A stretch of DNA of 17,175 bases from an uncultured Chloroflexota bacterium (GTDB lineage: Bacteria; Chloroflexota; Dehalococcoidia; UBA3495), in the NCBI GenBank assembly GCA_913020235.1, contig CAJWBT010000012.1, positions 1 to 17,175 of the forward strand. Direction: 5' to 3'. Shown here one piece after another: positions 6,575 through 13,326 of the stretch. The translations under genes were made by a program, and so were the position numbers. Positions within the stretch are counted from its first letter, which is position 1; each line of letters starts with the position of its first letter. The notes beneath the pieces were generated by a model. That model saw nothing but the letters and a program-made list of their open reading frames with translations. It ran no database searches and was not told the DNA's origin.

Positions 6575-8412
6575 GGCGCGGCAAACTCTAGACCCAGCTC
6601 CTCAAGTTTTTCCTTGGTAGGCCTGCCGTCGTCGCCCCATCCGCGTAGCTGCCGGTACTCCCGCAACTGCTCCTCGACGTTCGGCGCCCGCCCGCCGGTC
6701 CCACCTTCATTGAGGGGCTCCAGAAGCCGCGGTGGAAGCCGGTCCACCTCGCCATCCAGGCCACAGCGCAGGTTGTACATCCTTTGCAGATTGACGATGC
6801 GCTCGCCGGCCTGCAGTATCTCCGCCGAGGTGTAGTCGAAGCCGGTGGCCGAGGAAAGCGCCTCCGCCAGGTGCAGCGGCGCTAGGGTAAGGCCCGGATA
6901 GAGGCAGACGACCATGGAGCTGAGAACGCTGGTCACGTCCTGGCCCACCTTGGCCGCCAGTCCCTTCCCGGCGCGGTCAAACCGGTCCTGACGGTAAAGC
7001 ACTCCAGCCTCGGGCATGGAGCTGAACAGCTCGAAGATGGAGGGCGCCCCGGTGAGGTCGCAGCCGGGGTTCGGGCCGGTGGCGTAGGCCGCTCCCAGAC
7101 TGAAGTAGGCCCGGGGGTCATACATCGGTATCTCCATCCCCTTCACGTGCATGGCAAAGGGTTCGCTTTCGGCCCCGATTCTCTTGGAGGCCGCTCTAAC
7201 CCCTTGGCCCAGCAGCTCGCCGAGGCCCTTGCGGGCAGCGATTCTCTCGACAAGCTCGATGATGGTGTCAGAGTTGCCCCAACCCAGGTCCAGGCCGTCC
7301 GCGGCTTCCCCACTGAGGAGACCACGCTCGTGGGCTTCCATGGCGAAGGCGATAGCGGCGCCCACGGATACCGTGTCCAACCCGTATCTCTTGCACAGGT
7401 CGTCGGCTTTGCAGACGGCCTCCAGGTTGTCGTTCAGGCACAGGGAGCCCAGCGCGGCCAGCGTTTCGTACTCGGGCCCGGCCCCCTCCATCCGGTACTT
7501 GCCACCGGCTATCTTTACCCAGCGAGTGCAGCGGACGGGACAGTTCAGGCACGACTCGTGGGGCTGCAAGATGGTATCGGCCATCTTCTTGCCGCCCAGG
7601 TTGATGGAGCCCTCTTTCCACATTCCGAGGCGCCAGTTGTGCGCCGGTACGGCGCCCTTTTGCCACCCGGAGTCCATATGGTAAGCCGTGCCCCACTTGA
7701 AGAGCATGGCCATGCGCCGGTTGCCGCCGATGATCCGGGCAAGCCGCGTGGCTACCTGGTTGAAGCTGGCTTCCTCCGCTACGGGGACTGCCTTGGCGCC
7801 CTGGACGGAGATGGCCTTCAGGTTCTTGGAGCCCATCACCGCCCCGATGCCGCCGCGGCCAACGGCCCTCCCGCCGTCGCCGACCAGGCAGGCCAGCGCT
7901 ACTCTGCCCTCACCCGCCGGGCCGATTCCCACCACCTTGGCCGATGGGCCGGCGAACTGCCCCTGAATCTTCACCTCGGCGTCGATGGCATCAGTCCCCC
8001 AGAGCCCGGTGCCGTCCTTGATCTCGGCGCCGCTGTCCCTGACGTCCAGCCACACCGGCCGGGGTGAGGCCCCCTCCACGATGATGCCATCGTAGCCGCT
8101 TTGTTTCAGCGACGCTCCCCAGTGACCGGCGAGGCTGTCATGGGTGAGCAGGCCCGTCAGCGGCGACTTGGTGACTACGGCAAAGCCGGCCGAGGCCGGG
8201 AAGTCCGTCCCCACCAGGGGCCCGGCCATGAAGAGGAGCTTGTTGTCCGGGGCGAGAGGGTCGGCGCTGGGGGGCACCTCGTCGAAAAGGATGCGTGAGC
8301 CCAGGCCTATGCCACCGATGTACTGGCGAGCGATGGCCGCATCCAGGGGCTCCTCTGCCACCCGGCCCGAACTCAGGTCTACCCGAAGCAGTTTGCCCTG
8401 ATACCCGCCCAA
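6571..8412 (-). CDS. Aldehyde:ferredoxin oxidoreductase (tungstopterin family)
   Basis: Oxidises aldehydes to carboxylic acids (or the reverse at low potential) with ferredoxin, in the cytoplasm of anaerobes. It would carry a tungsto-bispterin cofactor and one [4Fe-4S] cluster. The 613 residues match the usual length. The start MGGYQGKLLRVDLSSG is typical, as is GRGGIGAVMGSKNLKA (186-200). Cluster cysteines are Cys288, Cys291, Cys295 (CLNCPVRC) and Cys503, close to the Pyrococcus furiosus AOR spacing as I recall it (288, 291, 295, 494). GPEYET at 312-317 is the conserved pterin-site glutamate region. The start is TTG at 8412, with GAGGTGA five nt upstream overlapping the stop of the preceding DUF362 iron-sulfur gene. 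These two genes form an operon. The exact aldehyde is unknown. Confidence 0.95.
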   Translation of the reverse strand: MGGYQGKLLRVDLSSGRVAEEPLDAAIARQYIGGIGLGSRILFDEVPPSADPLAPDNKLLFMAGPLVGTDFPASAGFAVVTKSPLTGLLTHDSLAGHWGASLKQSGYDGIIVEGASPRPVWLDVRDSGAEIKDGTGLWGTDAIDAEVKIQGQFAGPSAKVVGIGPAGEGRVALACLVGDGGRAVGRGGIGAVMGSKNLKAISVQGAKAVPVAEEASFNQVATRLARIIGGNRRMAMLFKWGTAYHMDSGWQKGAVPAHNWRLGMWKEGSINLGGKKMADTILQPHESCLNCPVRCTRWVKIAGGKYRMEGAGPEYETLAALGSLCLNDNLEAVCKADDLCKRYGLDTVSVGAAIAFAMEAHERGLLSGEAADGLDLGWGNSDTIIELVERIAARKGLGELLGQGVRAASKRIGAESEPFAMHVKGMEIPMYDPRAYFSLGAAYATGPNPGCDLTGAPSIFELFSSMPEAGVLYRQDRFDRAGKGLAAKVGQDVTSVLSSMVVCLYPGLTLAPLHLAEALSSATGFDYTSAEILQAGERIVNLQRMYNLRCGLDGEVDRLPPRLLEPLNEGGTGGRAPNVEEQLREYRQLRGWGDDGRPTKEKLEELGLEFAAP

Positions 8413-8416
8413 GTCA

Positions 8417-9739
8417 TCACCTCAGCGTCGCGAGATCGACGTTCTCCGTTCGCTTGAATCCTCGCGCCGGTACGACGGGGTCCTTCTCGAAGTACTTTGC
8501 AAACCGTTGGCGCACCGGCCGGGGGTCAAACTGGAAGCGGTAGTAGCTGGTGTCGGGCACCAGGGCCTCCAGAAGCTCGTAGTCTGCGCTCCCCAGGCCA
8601 TTGCGCACGCCGGAGTTGATTTGCAGGCTGTCGCTGGCGCCCACCGCTGAGGAGACGGCGGCGAATTTGGGAACGCCGGGGGCTAGGACGCCGGCCTCGT
8701 GGGCCTTGGACCCGACAACACCCGGTGACTGGTCGACCATGTCTCGACAGGCGCAATCGATCGCAACGGGATCGCGGCTGGCGAAAACACCGATGTTGGG
8801 AACAAAGGCCCGGTCGGTCCACATGACACAGTCGCACCCGGGGGATGCGTCGATGGCCATGTTGATGAAGCCCACCTTGTCGGAGCCCACCGTTTTGACC
8901 ACTGCCAGGGCCCCGTCGGCCATGGCGGCGGCGGCTCCGTCGACGTTGCCCAGCGGCCTGGTCAACACCCCGCAGGTGACAATGTTGTTGCACGCCTGGC
9001 AGTTGATGCAGTTTTCGGCTTGCCACTCTATGGTGTGGTCGACGACATTGAAAAGCCCCAAGGGGCAGCAGTCTTCACAAATCTGCCACTGGGCACATCC
9101 GTGTCCGATGCACAGGTGGGGGTTGAACTCGGAGAGGTGCATTCCCCACTGGGGGTGCCTTGACTGGTGCACGTTGAACTTGCCCCGTTTCGATTGCCCG
9201 CCGATGCCAAGGTTCTTGATGGCCCCGCCAAACACTCCCGTCATGTGTCCCTTGAAATGGCTGAGGACAATCAGGACATCGGCCATGGCCAAAGCCTTGG
9301 CGATGTAGGTCTCCTTGATAATCACGCCTTCAGGCAGGTCCACGTGGTGGTCGTCGGTGCCGAAGAAGCCATCGGCGACGATGAATGGACAACCCAGCGT
9401 GGCGGAGCTGTACCCGTTTCTCTCCGCCGTTAGCAGCTCGTCCATGGCGGTCACCCTTCCCGCGAAGGGATTGTAGGTCAGAGTCGTGGTGTCGCATACG
9501 AAGGGGCGGCCACCAAGGCTCTTGATCTTATCCGCCAGGGCCCGCGCGTAGACGGGCCGCAGATAGCCGGTGTTGTTGTACTCGCCGCAATGGAGCTTGA
9601 TGGCCACGACGTCGTAGGGTTTTATCATTTCACCCAGCCCGGCGGCGTCGAAGACCGCCAGCATCTTTGCCACCAAAGTGCTGTCGGGGCCGGTTGAGCG
9701 GTCACTCATGAAATAGACCTTAGATGCCGTAGATGCCAT
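8417..9739 (-). CDS. DUF362 domain protein with ferredoxin-type iron-sulfur motifs
   Basis: 440-residue iron-sulfur protein of the DUF362 family, likely an electron carrier or partner for the adjacent aldehyde oxidoreductase (inference from the operon). DUF362 segments come first (VVAIKLHCGEYNNTGYLRP at 44-62; GGAIKNLGIGG at 171-181). A cysteine-rich insert follows: Cys210, Cys215, Cys221, Cys224, Cys225 and then Cys244, Cys247, Cys250, Cys256. These could hold up to two [4Fe-4S] clusters, although the first set lacks the canonical CxxCxxCxxxCP spacing. A GCDC motif (301-304) and the SRDPVAID segment (321-328) close the family core. The ATG at 9739 has GGGAGGT six nt upstream. The stop is four nt from the start of the oxidoreductase gene. 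No signal peptide is seen. Confidence 0.9.
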   Translation of the reverse strand: MASTASKVYFMSDRSTGPDSTLVAKMLAVFDAAGLGEMIKPYDVVAIKLHCGEYNNTGYLRPVYARALADKIKSLGGRPFVCDTTTLTYNPFAGRVTAMDELLTAERNGYSSATLGCPFIVADGFFGTDDHHVDLPEGVIIKETYIAKALAMADVLIVLSHFKGHMTGVFGGAIKNLGIGGQSKRGKFNVHQSRHPQWGMHLSEFNPHLCIGHGCAQWQICEDCCPLGLFNVVDHTIEWQAENCINCQACNNIVTCGVLTRPLGNVDGAAAAMADGALAVVKTVGSDKVGFINMAIDASPGCDCVMWTDRAFVPNIGVFASRDPVAIDCACRDMVDQSPGVVGSKAHEAGVLAPGVPKFAAVSSAVGASDSLQINSGVRNGLGSADYELLEALVPDTSYYRFQFDPRPVRQRFAKYFEKDPVVPARGFKRTENVDLATLR

Positions 9740-9859
9740 TACACGACCTCCCTGGGAGAATTTGGCTCACCGTTGGTCGAATTCAGTATTGGTCCTCAGT
9801 GGACTGGCTTGACTATACAGGTTTTGCCCGTGTCGTTCCAGTGCCGGACCGGCGCGTCG

Positions 9860-9889
9860 TTGACACCTCCGGCCCGCCGAAGCTATGCT
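9860..9889 (+). promoter_or_regulatory. Promoter ahead of the 10087 gene
   Basis: A perfect TTGACA (9860-9865), an 18-nt spacer and TATGCT (9884-9889, 4/6). Transcription from here would give a leader of about 190 nt. Confidence 0.6.
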
Positions 9890-9910
9890 GGCCACGGGCC
9901 GGAGGCAGTC

Positions 9911-10076
9911 GTAAGCTCCGAGGGTTGTCCCGGAGCCTTGGTGGTGCCGGTACCGAGGCAACCTGAAGATTCCGGATGGCATTGGCTCGGCGTCTGAGCG
10001 GCTCGCGAGATGCGGGGAGCCAGGCCCTGGCTCGAAATCCGCCGGCCGTTGTATGGGAGTTCGAATCGAAAGAGGG
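9911..10076 (+). promoter_or_regulatory. Structured 5' leader of unknown class
   Basis: Several stems lie between the promoter and the start codon. They are GCTCCG/CGGAGC (9915-9920 with 9931-9936), CCTTGGT/ACCGAGG (9936-9942 with 9952-9958), a possible GGTTG/CAACC pairing (9923-9927 with 9959-9963) that would compete with the first stem, and GAGCCAG-GCC-CTGGCTC (10017-10033). I do not recognise a known riboswitch core. The mutually exclusive pairing makes a regulatory role possible. Confidence 0.35.
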
Positions 10077-10086
10077 GGAGTGACAG

Positions 10087-10917
10087 ATGTTCTACGACAC
10101 TTCACAGTTCAAGCAGAAACTCGAAGGTGGCCGCAGTGACCGGACATACGGTATCGTCGTCATTACGCCATCGGAGTCTCGCCGGCTCCTGGCCAAGGGC
10201 GTGCTGGCGCTGCCGGAGGTGCAACGAAGCCGGAACGAGGGACTCTTCATGATCTGCAGGGGGATTACCACGGCGTTCGTCGCGGAGGAGGTGCTCGGTG
10301 ATACCCTCACCAAGGCCAACTGTACGGCGGGAATCGTCACCGATGGCCGGCTGGCGTCCACCCTGCCGGAGGAAGGGCAGGGCCCCTGGGTATTCCGGGA
10401 CGGGAGCTTGACTCAGGATGTCTTCGATGAGGCCCTGAAAGACCTGAAGGCGACGGACGTTGTGGTGAAGGGGGTGAACGCGGTGGACCACGAGGGGAAC
10501 GTGGGGGTATTGGCCGCCAATTGGTTCGGTGGGACCATCGGCGCCGTGTGGCCGATTGTAACGGCCCGGGGAACCAACATCATCATCCCCGTCGGCCTGG
10601 AAAAGCTCGTTCCCTCGGTCACCATAGCGGTTCAGAAGTGCGGACAGGGGTTGTTCAAATATGTACTGGGGGCCAAAGTGGGCCTCATGCCGATAATGAC
10701 AGGCCTCGTGTTGACGGAGATCGAGGCGCTGGCGATGTTGACCGGCGTAACCGCCACTCACGTTGGTTCGGGGGGCGTGGGCGGCTCCGAGGGCAGTGTC
10801 ATCATCAGCCTCGAGGGCAGCGACGAGACGGTGAAGCAGGCCTTCGAGCTGGTGAAGAGCATAAAGGGAGAGCCGCCGGTCCCGCAACCCAACCTTCAGC
10901 CCGCGCTTATCTCGTAG
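10087..10917 (+). CDS. Protein of unknown function, unrecognised family
   Basis: 276 residues, soluble, with no signal peptide or membrane segment. I do not recognise the family with confidence. The middle (about 140-180) reads KGVNAVDHEGNVGVLAANWF followed by GGTIGAVWPIV and then IIIPVGLEKLVPS. This glycine-rich, Rossmann-like pattern recalls LUD-domain and 5-formyl-THF-cycloligase-fold proteins (KG.NA...G, then GG, then VG..K.V), but the match is loose. Near the C-terminus HVGSGGVGGSEGSV (about 246-259) could be a phosphate- or nucleotide-binding loop, and the C-terminal tail looks like a small ACT-like or ferredoxin-like helix. The ATG has AGGGGGAG six nt upstream. It is transcribed alone, divergent from the DUF362/AOR operon, and ends at a strong hairpin shared with the convergent genes. 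Confidence 0.75.
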   Translation: MFYDTSQFKQKLEGGRSDRTYGIVVITPSESRRLLAKGVLALPEVQRSRNEGLFMICRGITTAFVAEEVLGDTLTKANCTAGIVTDGRLASTLPEEGQGPWVFRDGSLTQDVFDEALKDLKATDVVVKGVNAVDHEGNVGVLAANWFGGTIGAVWPIVTARGTNIIIPVGLEKLVPSVTIAVQKCGQGLFKYVLGAKVGLMPIMTGLVLTEIEALAMLTGVTATHVGSGGVGGSEGSVIISLEGSDETVKQAFELVKSIKGEPPVPQPNLQPALIS

Positions 10918-10953
10918 GTGCGTCTCGGTCCTCGCCAACAGGCCGGCGGCAAC

Positions 10954-10984
10954 TTGCGTTGACCGCATCGTCCGGTCAGCGCAA
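10954..10984. terminator. Convergent hairpin between the 10087 gene and the DUF3995 gene
   Basis: TTGCGTTGACCG (10954-10965) pairs with CGGTCAGCGCAA (10973-10984): 12 bp with a single G-T wobble and a 7-nt loop. It lies between two converging genes. No T-run follows on the plus strand, so termination may need another factor. Confidence 0.6.
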
Positions 10985-11036
10985 GGGTGGCGCTTCATCT
11001 AGCGGCCGCCGGGGATGGCGGCGCAATCCGCGCGTT

Positions 11037-11462
11037 CTAGCGGTGCGATTCGGCGCTACGGGCGACAATGAAGCACAAGAGCGCCGACAGGAGAGCGATC
11101 GGCCCGTTCATGAACCGTTCCCAGCTACTCGACGAGGCGAAGTTTCCGAGGGTGCTCACCGCCAGAATGGCTACGATCACCCACGTGCCCCAGCGTAAGA
11201 CGCCGGTCGGGACGGCGACCACCCGGTAACCGGCGCGGCCAAGAACCACGATCGCGCCGGCCACCATCAGCACTGCGGAGAGGGCGCTCGCCGCCCGGAG
11301 CCCGGCCGGCAAGTCGGTGTGAGCACCACCCCACGCGGCTGACAGCCCCCATGAGCCGCCGAGCGCCCAGAAAACCTGGAAGGCTGCGACGACGATGAAA
11401 ACGCTCGCGGCCACGGTCGCCGCGGGGCGAGCCACTCCGGTTGCAAAAGCCGGGAAGCTCAT
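11037..11462 (-). CDS. DUF3995 family membrane protein
   Basis: 141-residue integral membrane protein with four predicted helices (about 14-33, 57-75, 90-108, 119-135). The family signature FWALGGSWGL lies at the end of helix 1 (31-40), and SSWERFMNGPIALL lies before helix 4. The function of DUF3995 is unknown. The ATG at 11462 overlaps the stop of the upstream putative selenoprotein gene (ATGA), so the two are cotranscribed and probably translationally coupled. A membrane partner for a redox protein is a reasonable inference. Confidence 0.85.
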   Translation of the reverse strand: MSFPAFATGVARPAATVAASVFIVVAAFQVFWALGGSWGLSAAWGGAHTDLPAGLRAASALSAVLMVAGAIVVLGRAGYRVVAVPTGVLRWGTWVIVAILAVSTLGNFASSSSWERFMNGPIALLSALLCFIVARSAESHR

Positions 11463-11956
11463 TTCACCTTATCCCGCTTGCTCAGGTAGTCGTCCCACCA
11501 CGAGTCTTGCCACTCCGGCGACTCCTCTGAATGGGCCCTAATTTCGGTCACCTGGTCCAGCGTGAAGCGGACCAACTCGGCGCAGCGGCGGGCCCGTGCC
11601 GGGTTGGCGAAGTCATCGACCCATTCGGCGGTCAGGTCCCCGCATTGAGTCGTCCCGAACTGTTCGCGGAACCGGTCCAGGACCGCCTTGGTCCTGGCGT
11701 AGGCCGGGCGCGGCGCGGTGCCGGTGGGCTCGGTGCTCCCATACGCCAGCCCCATCGCCATCGCCGCCGACGTCAGGCTCCCGCAGATGTTCTTGGACAG
11801 GGCGACGCCTCCTCCGAAGGAGACCGCGGCCCGGACCAGGTCCTCGGGAATATCCCACCCTTGCTCCTTGAGCCCAAGGAGGACGGCCTGCGCTCAATTG
11901 TATTTCCCGGTGAAGAAGAGATTCACCGCCTTGTCGTGCTTTTGTCCTTCTGTCAA
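11459..11956 (-). CDS. C_GCAxxG_C_C family redox protein, putative selenoprotein (in-frame TGA = Sec21)
   Basis: Putative small redox protein of about 140-165 residues, normally with four conserved cysteines. Read through one TGA (11896-11894), the frame gives 165 residues from a TTG start at 11956, preceded by a perfect AAGGAGG six nt upstream. Residues 19-25 then read YN-TGA-AQAV, where family members have NCAQAV, so the TGA sits on the first conserved Cys. The other three are present: Cys58 (ICGSLTSAAMAMG), Cys105 (TTQCGDL) and Cys125 (ARRCAELV). A hairpin, CTCCTTG-GGCT-CAAGGAG (11881-11864), starts 12 nt after the TGA. Its GG-starting loop lies 19 nt after the TGA, as expected of a bacterial SECIS. 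The CGAxxG motif is altered to CGSLTS. Alternatives are a nonsense mutation or a sequence error. It overlaps the DUF3995 gene by four bases. Confidence 0.8.
11864..11881 (-). promoter_or_regulatory. Putative bacterial SECIS hairpin
   Basis: A 7-bp perfect stem (CTCCTTG/CAAGGAG) with a 4-nt loop GGCT. The loop begins 19 nt after the in-frame TGA, within the 16-37 nt range used to define bacterial SECIS elements. The first loop base is G, as required for SelB binding. It is inside the coding sequence, as in known bacterial selenoprotein genes. Confidence 0.7.
11894..11896 (-). other. In-frame TGA, predicted selenocysteine codon 21
   Basis: TGA replaces the cysteine codon of the NCAQAV family motif (read YN-U-AQAV). 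Neighbouring genes here (larB, DUF1028, aldehyde oxidoreductase) end with TGA, so TGA is a normal stop in this genome and local context would be needed to recode it. Confidence 0.75.
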
Positions 11957-12390
11957 AGCCCACCTCCTTGAAGCTGGAAGATGCCGCCGCCCGGGCGCTT
12001 CGTCAAAGTATAAACGATAGAATGCGCGGCCGCCCGTACGGGAGCCAAGATTTCGGGGCAATCGCGTCTGGTTGTTTGTCTCGGGGATAAGCCATAACAC
12101 GAAGGTAGCACATGGGGCGCTCCGGCGAAAGCCGGACCCGGAAAGCTAAGCTTCCCTCCGATGTTCGCTGCCGTGGCGAATTGCGCGCCTGGATTCCGGC
12201 CTGCGCCGGAATGACGAAGGTGACCGAGCGGGCCGCTTCCCTCACTGCCTTGGAATCTCTTCCAAACAGTTGCCTGTCTGGCCGCCGTTCGCTCCCCTGG
12301 AATCGTATGGGGGGCCCACCGTTGCTCCTAACGAACGGGACCGGACCCCCGCATTCAAGACGCGATTGTCCGGGCTCCCCGCGAGTCAGG
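11957..12390. other. Divergent intergenic region with REP-like repeats
   Basis: No gene is supported. Ahead of the selenoprotein gene the minus strand has a TATACT (12012-12007) without a good -35. A GNRA-capped stem TCCGGC-GAAA-GCCGGA is at 12121-12136. A REP-like hairpin ATTCCGGC-CTGC-GCCGGAAT is at 12193-12212, in the CTGGATTCCGGC...GAATGACG context common in interspersed repeats. A related copy is at 14515-14533. Confidence 0.6.
12193..12212. repeat. Interspersed REP-like hairpin, copy A
   Basis: An 8-bp stem, ATTCCGGC and GCCGGAAT, with a CTGC loop, flanked by CTGG before and GACG after. The copy at 14515 has the same flanks and orientation. Confidence 0.7.
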
Positions 12391-12419
12391 TTGACTTGGT
12401 GGACCGCCCATGTTATAGA
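12391..12419 (+). promoter_or_regulatory. Promoter of the DUF1028 gene
   Basis: TTGACT (12391-12396), a 17-nt spacer and TATAGA (12414-12419), each matching consensus at 5/6. Transcription would begin near 12426, about 30 nt before the start codon. Confidence 0.75.
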
Positions 12420-12455
12420 CGCTCAGGTGACGATCCGGAAAGCTGAGGTGCCGCT

Positions 12456-13145
12456 ATGACGTTCTCTATCACCGCTCGATGCGAACAGACCGGAAGGCTG
12501 GGCATCGCGGTGGCCACCCATTCGTTGGCCACGGGTTCCCGCGTTCCTCACGTCAAGGCCCGGACGGGGGCCGTTGCCAGCCAATCCAGCTCCAACCCTC
12601 GCCTTGGAGTGCTGGCCCTGCAACTGCTCGGCATGGGCTACGCCGCCCCCAAGGTTGTGGAGGAGATGAAGGCCGCCGACTACAACCCCGAGCACCGTCA
12701 GTTTGTCGTCGTGGACAAGGATGGGCACGCGGCAGCCTACTCCGGGCCCATGGCCCGGGAGTGGAAGGGAGTCCACATCGGAGACGGGTACGTGGCCGCC
12801 GGCAACACCCTCAGCGGCCCCCGGGTGATCGAGGAGATGGCACGAGCTTTCGAGGCGGCTGACGGCGAGGAACTGGAGGAGCGCCTCCTTCGAGCTATCG
12901 AAGCCGGACGCGATGCTGGGGGTCAGGATGCGGGGCAACGCTCCGCTTGCATCCTGACCTACAACTGGGATGTCTTCCCCTATGTTTCCCTTCGGGTAGA
13001 CGTCCACGACCAGCCCGAGGCGGAGCTGCGCCGTATCTTCGAGTTCTACAAGCCTTACATCCCCTACTACAATCTTCGGCCGGCGGCTCCCCAATTGGAC
13101 CAGGCCGACAAGTGGGTGGCGCAGCATAGCGCGCCAGGGTCTTGA
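12456..13145 (+). CDS. DUF1028 domain-containing protein (putative Ntn-hydrolase-like)
   Basis: 229 residues matching the family's usual length. The N-terminus MTFSITARCEQTGRLGIAVAT is the classic DUF1028 opening (TFSI.A.d..tG.lGvAva), followed by VKARTGAVASQSSSNPRLG, QFVVVDKDGHAAAYSG, GDGYVAAGNTLSGP and a GGQDAGQRSACIL segment. The family is often described as a putative peptidase or amidohydrolase of the Ntn fold; the reaction is not established. No signal peptide or membrane helix. The ATG has GAGGTG five nt upstream and a clear promoter. A reductase gene follows after 181 nt with its own likely promoter, so the two may be separate units. Confidence 0.9.
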   Translation: MTFSITARCEQTGRLGIAVATHSLATGSRVPHVKARTGAVASQSSSNPRLGVLALQLLGMGYAAPKVVEEMKAADYNPEHRQFVVVDKDGHAAAYSGPMAREWKGVHIGDGYVAAGNTLSGPRVIEEMARAFEAADGEELEERLLRAIEAGRDAGGQDAGQRSACILTYNWDVFPYVSLRVDVHDQPEAELRRIFEFYKPYIPYYNLRPAAPQLDQADKWVAQHSAPGS

Positions 13146-13210
13146 ATCCCTTCCCACATCTGGCACCACCAACCCGGGCCGTGGGCCTAAGTCTGCAGGG
13201 CTAAGGTATT

Positions 13211-13239
13211 TAGGCTTGCGCTGCCCCTGGGGCTACAAT
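13211..13239 (+). promoter_or_regulatory. Likely promoter of the ketopantoate reductase-like gene
   Basis: TACAAT (13234-13239, 5/6) with only a weak -35 (TAGGCT at 13211-13216, 17-nt spacing). It lies 87 nt ahead of the GTG start. Confidence 0.4.
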
Positions 13240-13326
13240 AGACTTGGTGGCGACGAGCAAGTCAGGACCGGATATCCCCAAGAATTACGGCGGCCGGCAG
13301 GCCGCTCAACGCAGGAGGTATGACTG

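Noticed and set aside
7147..8067. 306-residue plus-strand ORF
   Set aside because: It is antisense to the well-supported aldehyde oxidoreductase; a typical shadow of a GC-rich gene.
10102..10998. 298-residue minus-strand ORF
   Set aside because: It is antisense to the 10087 gene, which has the better ribosome binding site and promoter, and it has the Arg/His/Leu-rich composition of a shadow frame. The 10087 gene is itself unrecognised, so this rejection is less certain than others.
11459..11761. 100-residue stand-alone gene starting at MAMG
   Set aside because: It begins after Cys58 of the family, has no ribosome binding site, and is explained as the C-terminal part of the TGA-containing gene.
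11894..12100. 68-residue gene ending at the TGA
   Set aside because: Only its last 20 codons match the family; the upstream part crosses the strong Shine-Dalgarno and intergenic sequence.
12112..12459. 115-residue plus-strand ORF
   Set aside because: It crosses REP-like hairpins and the DUF1028 promoter and has no family features.
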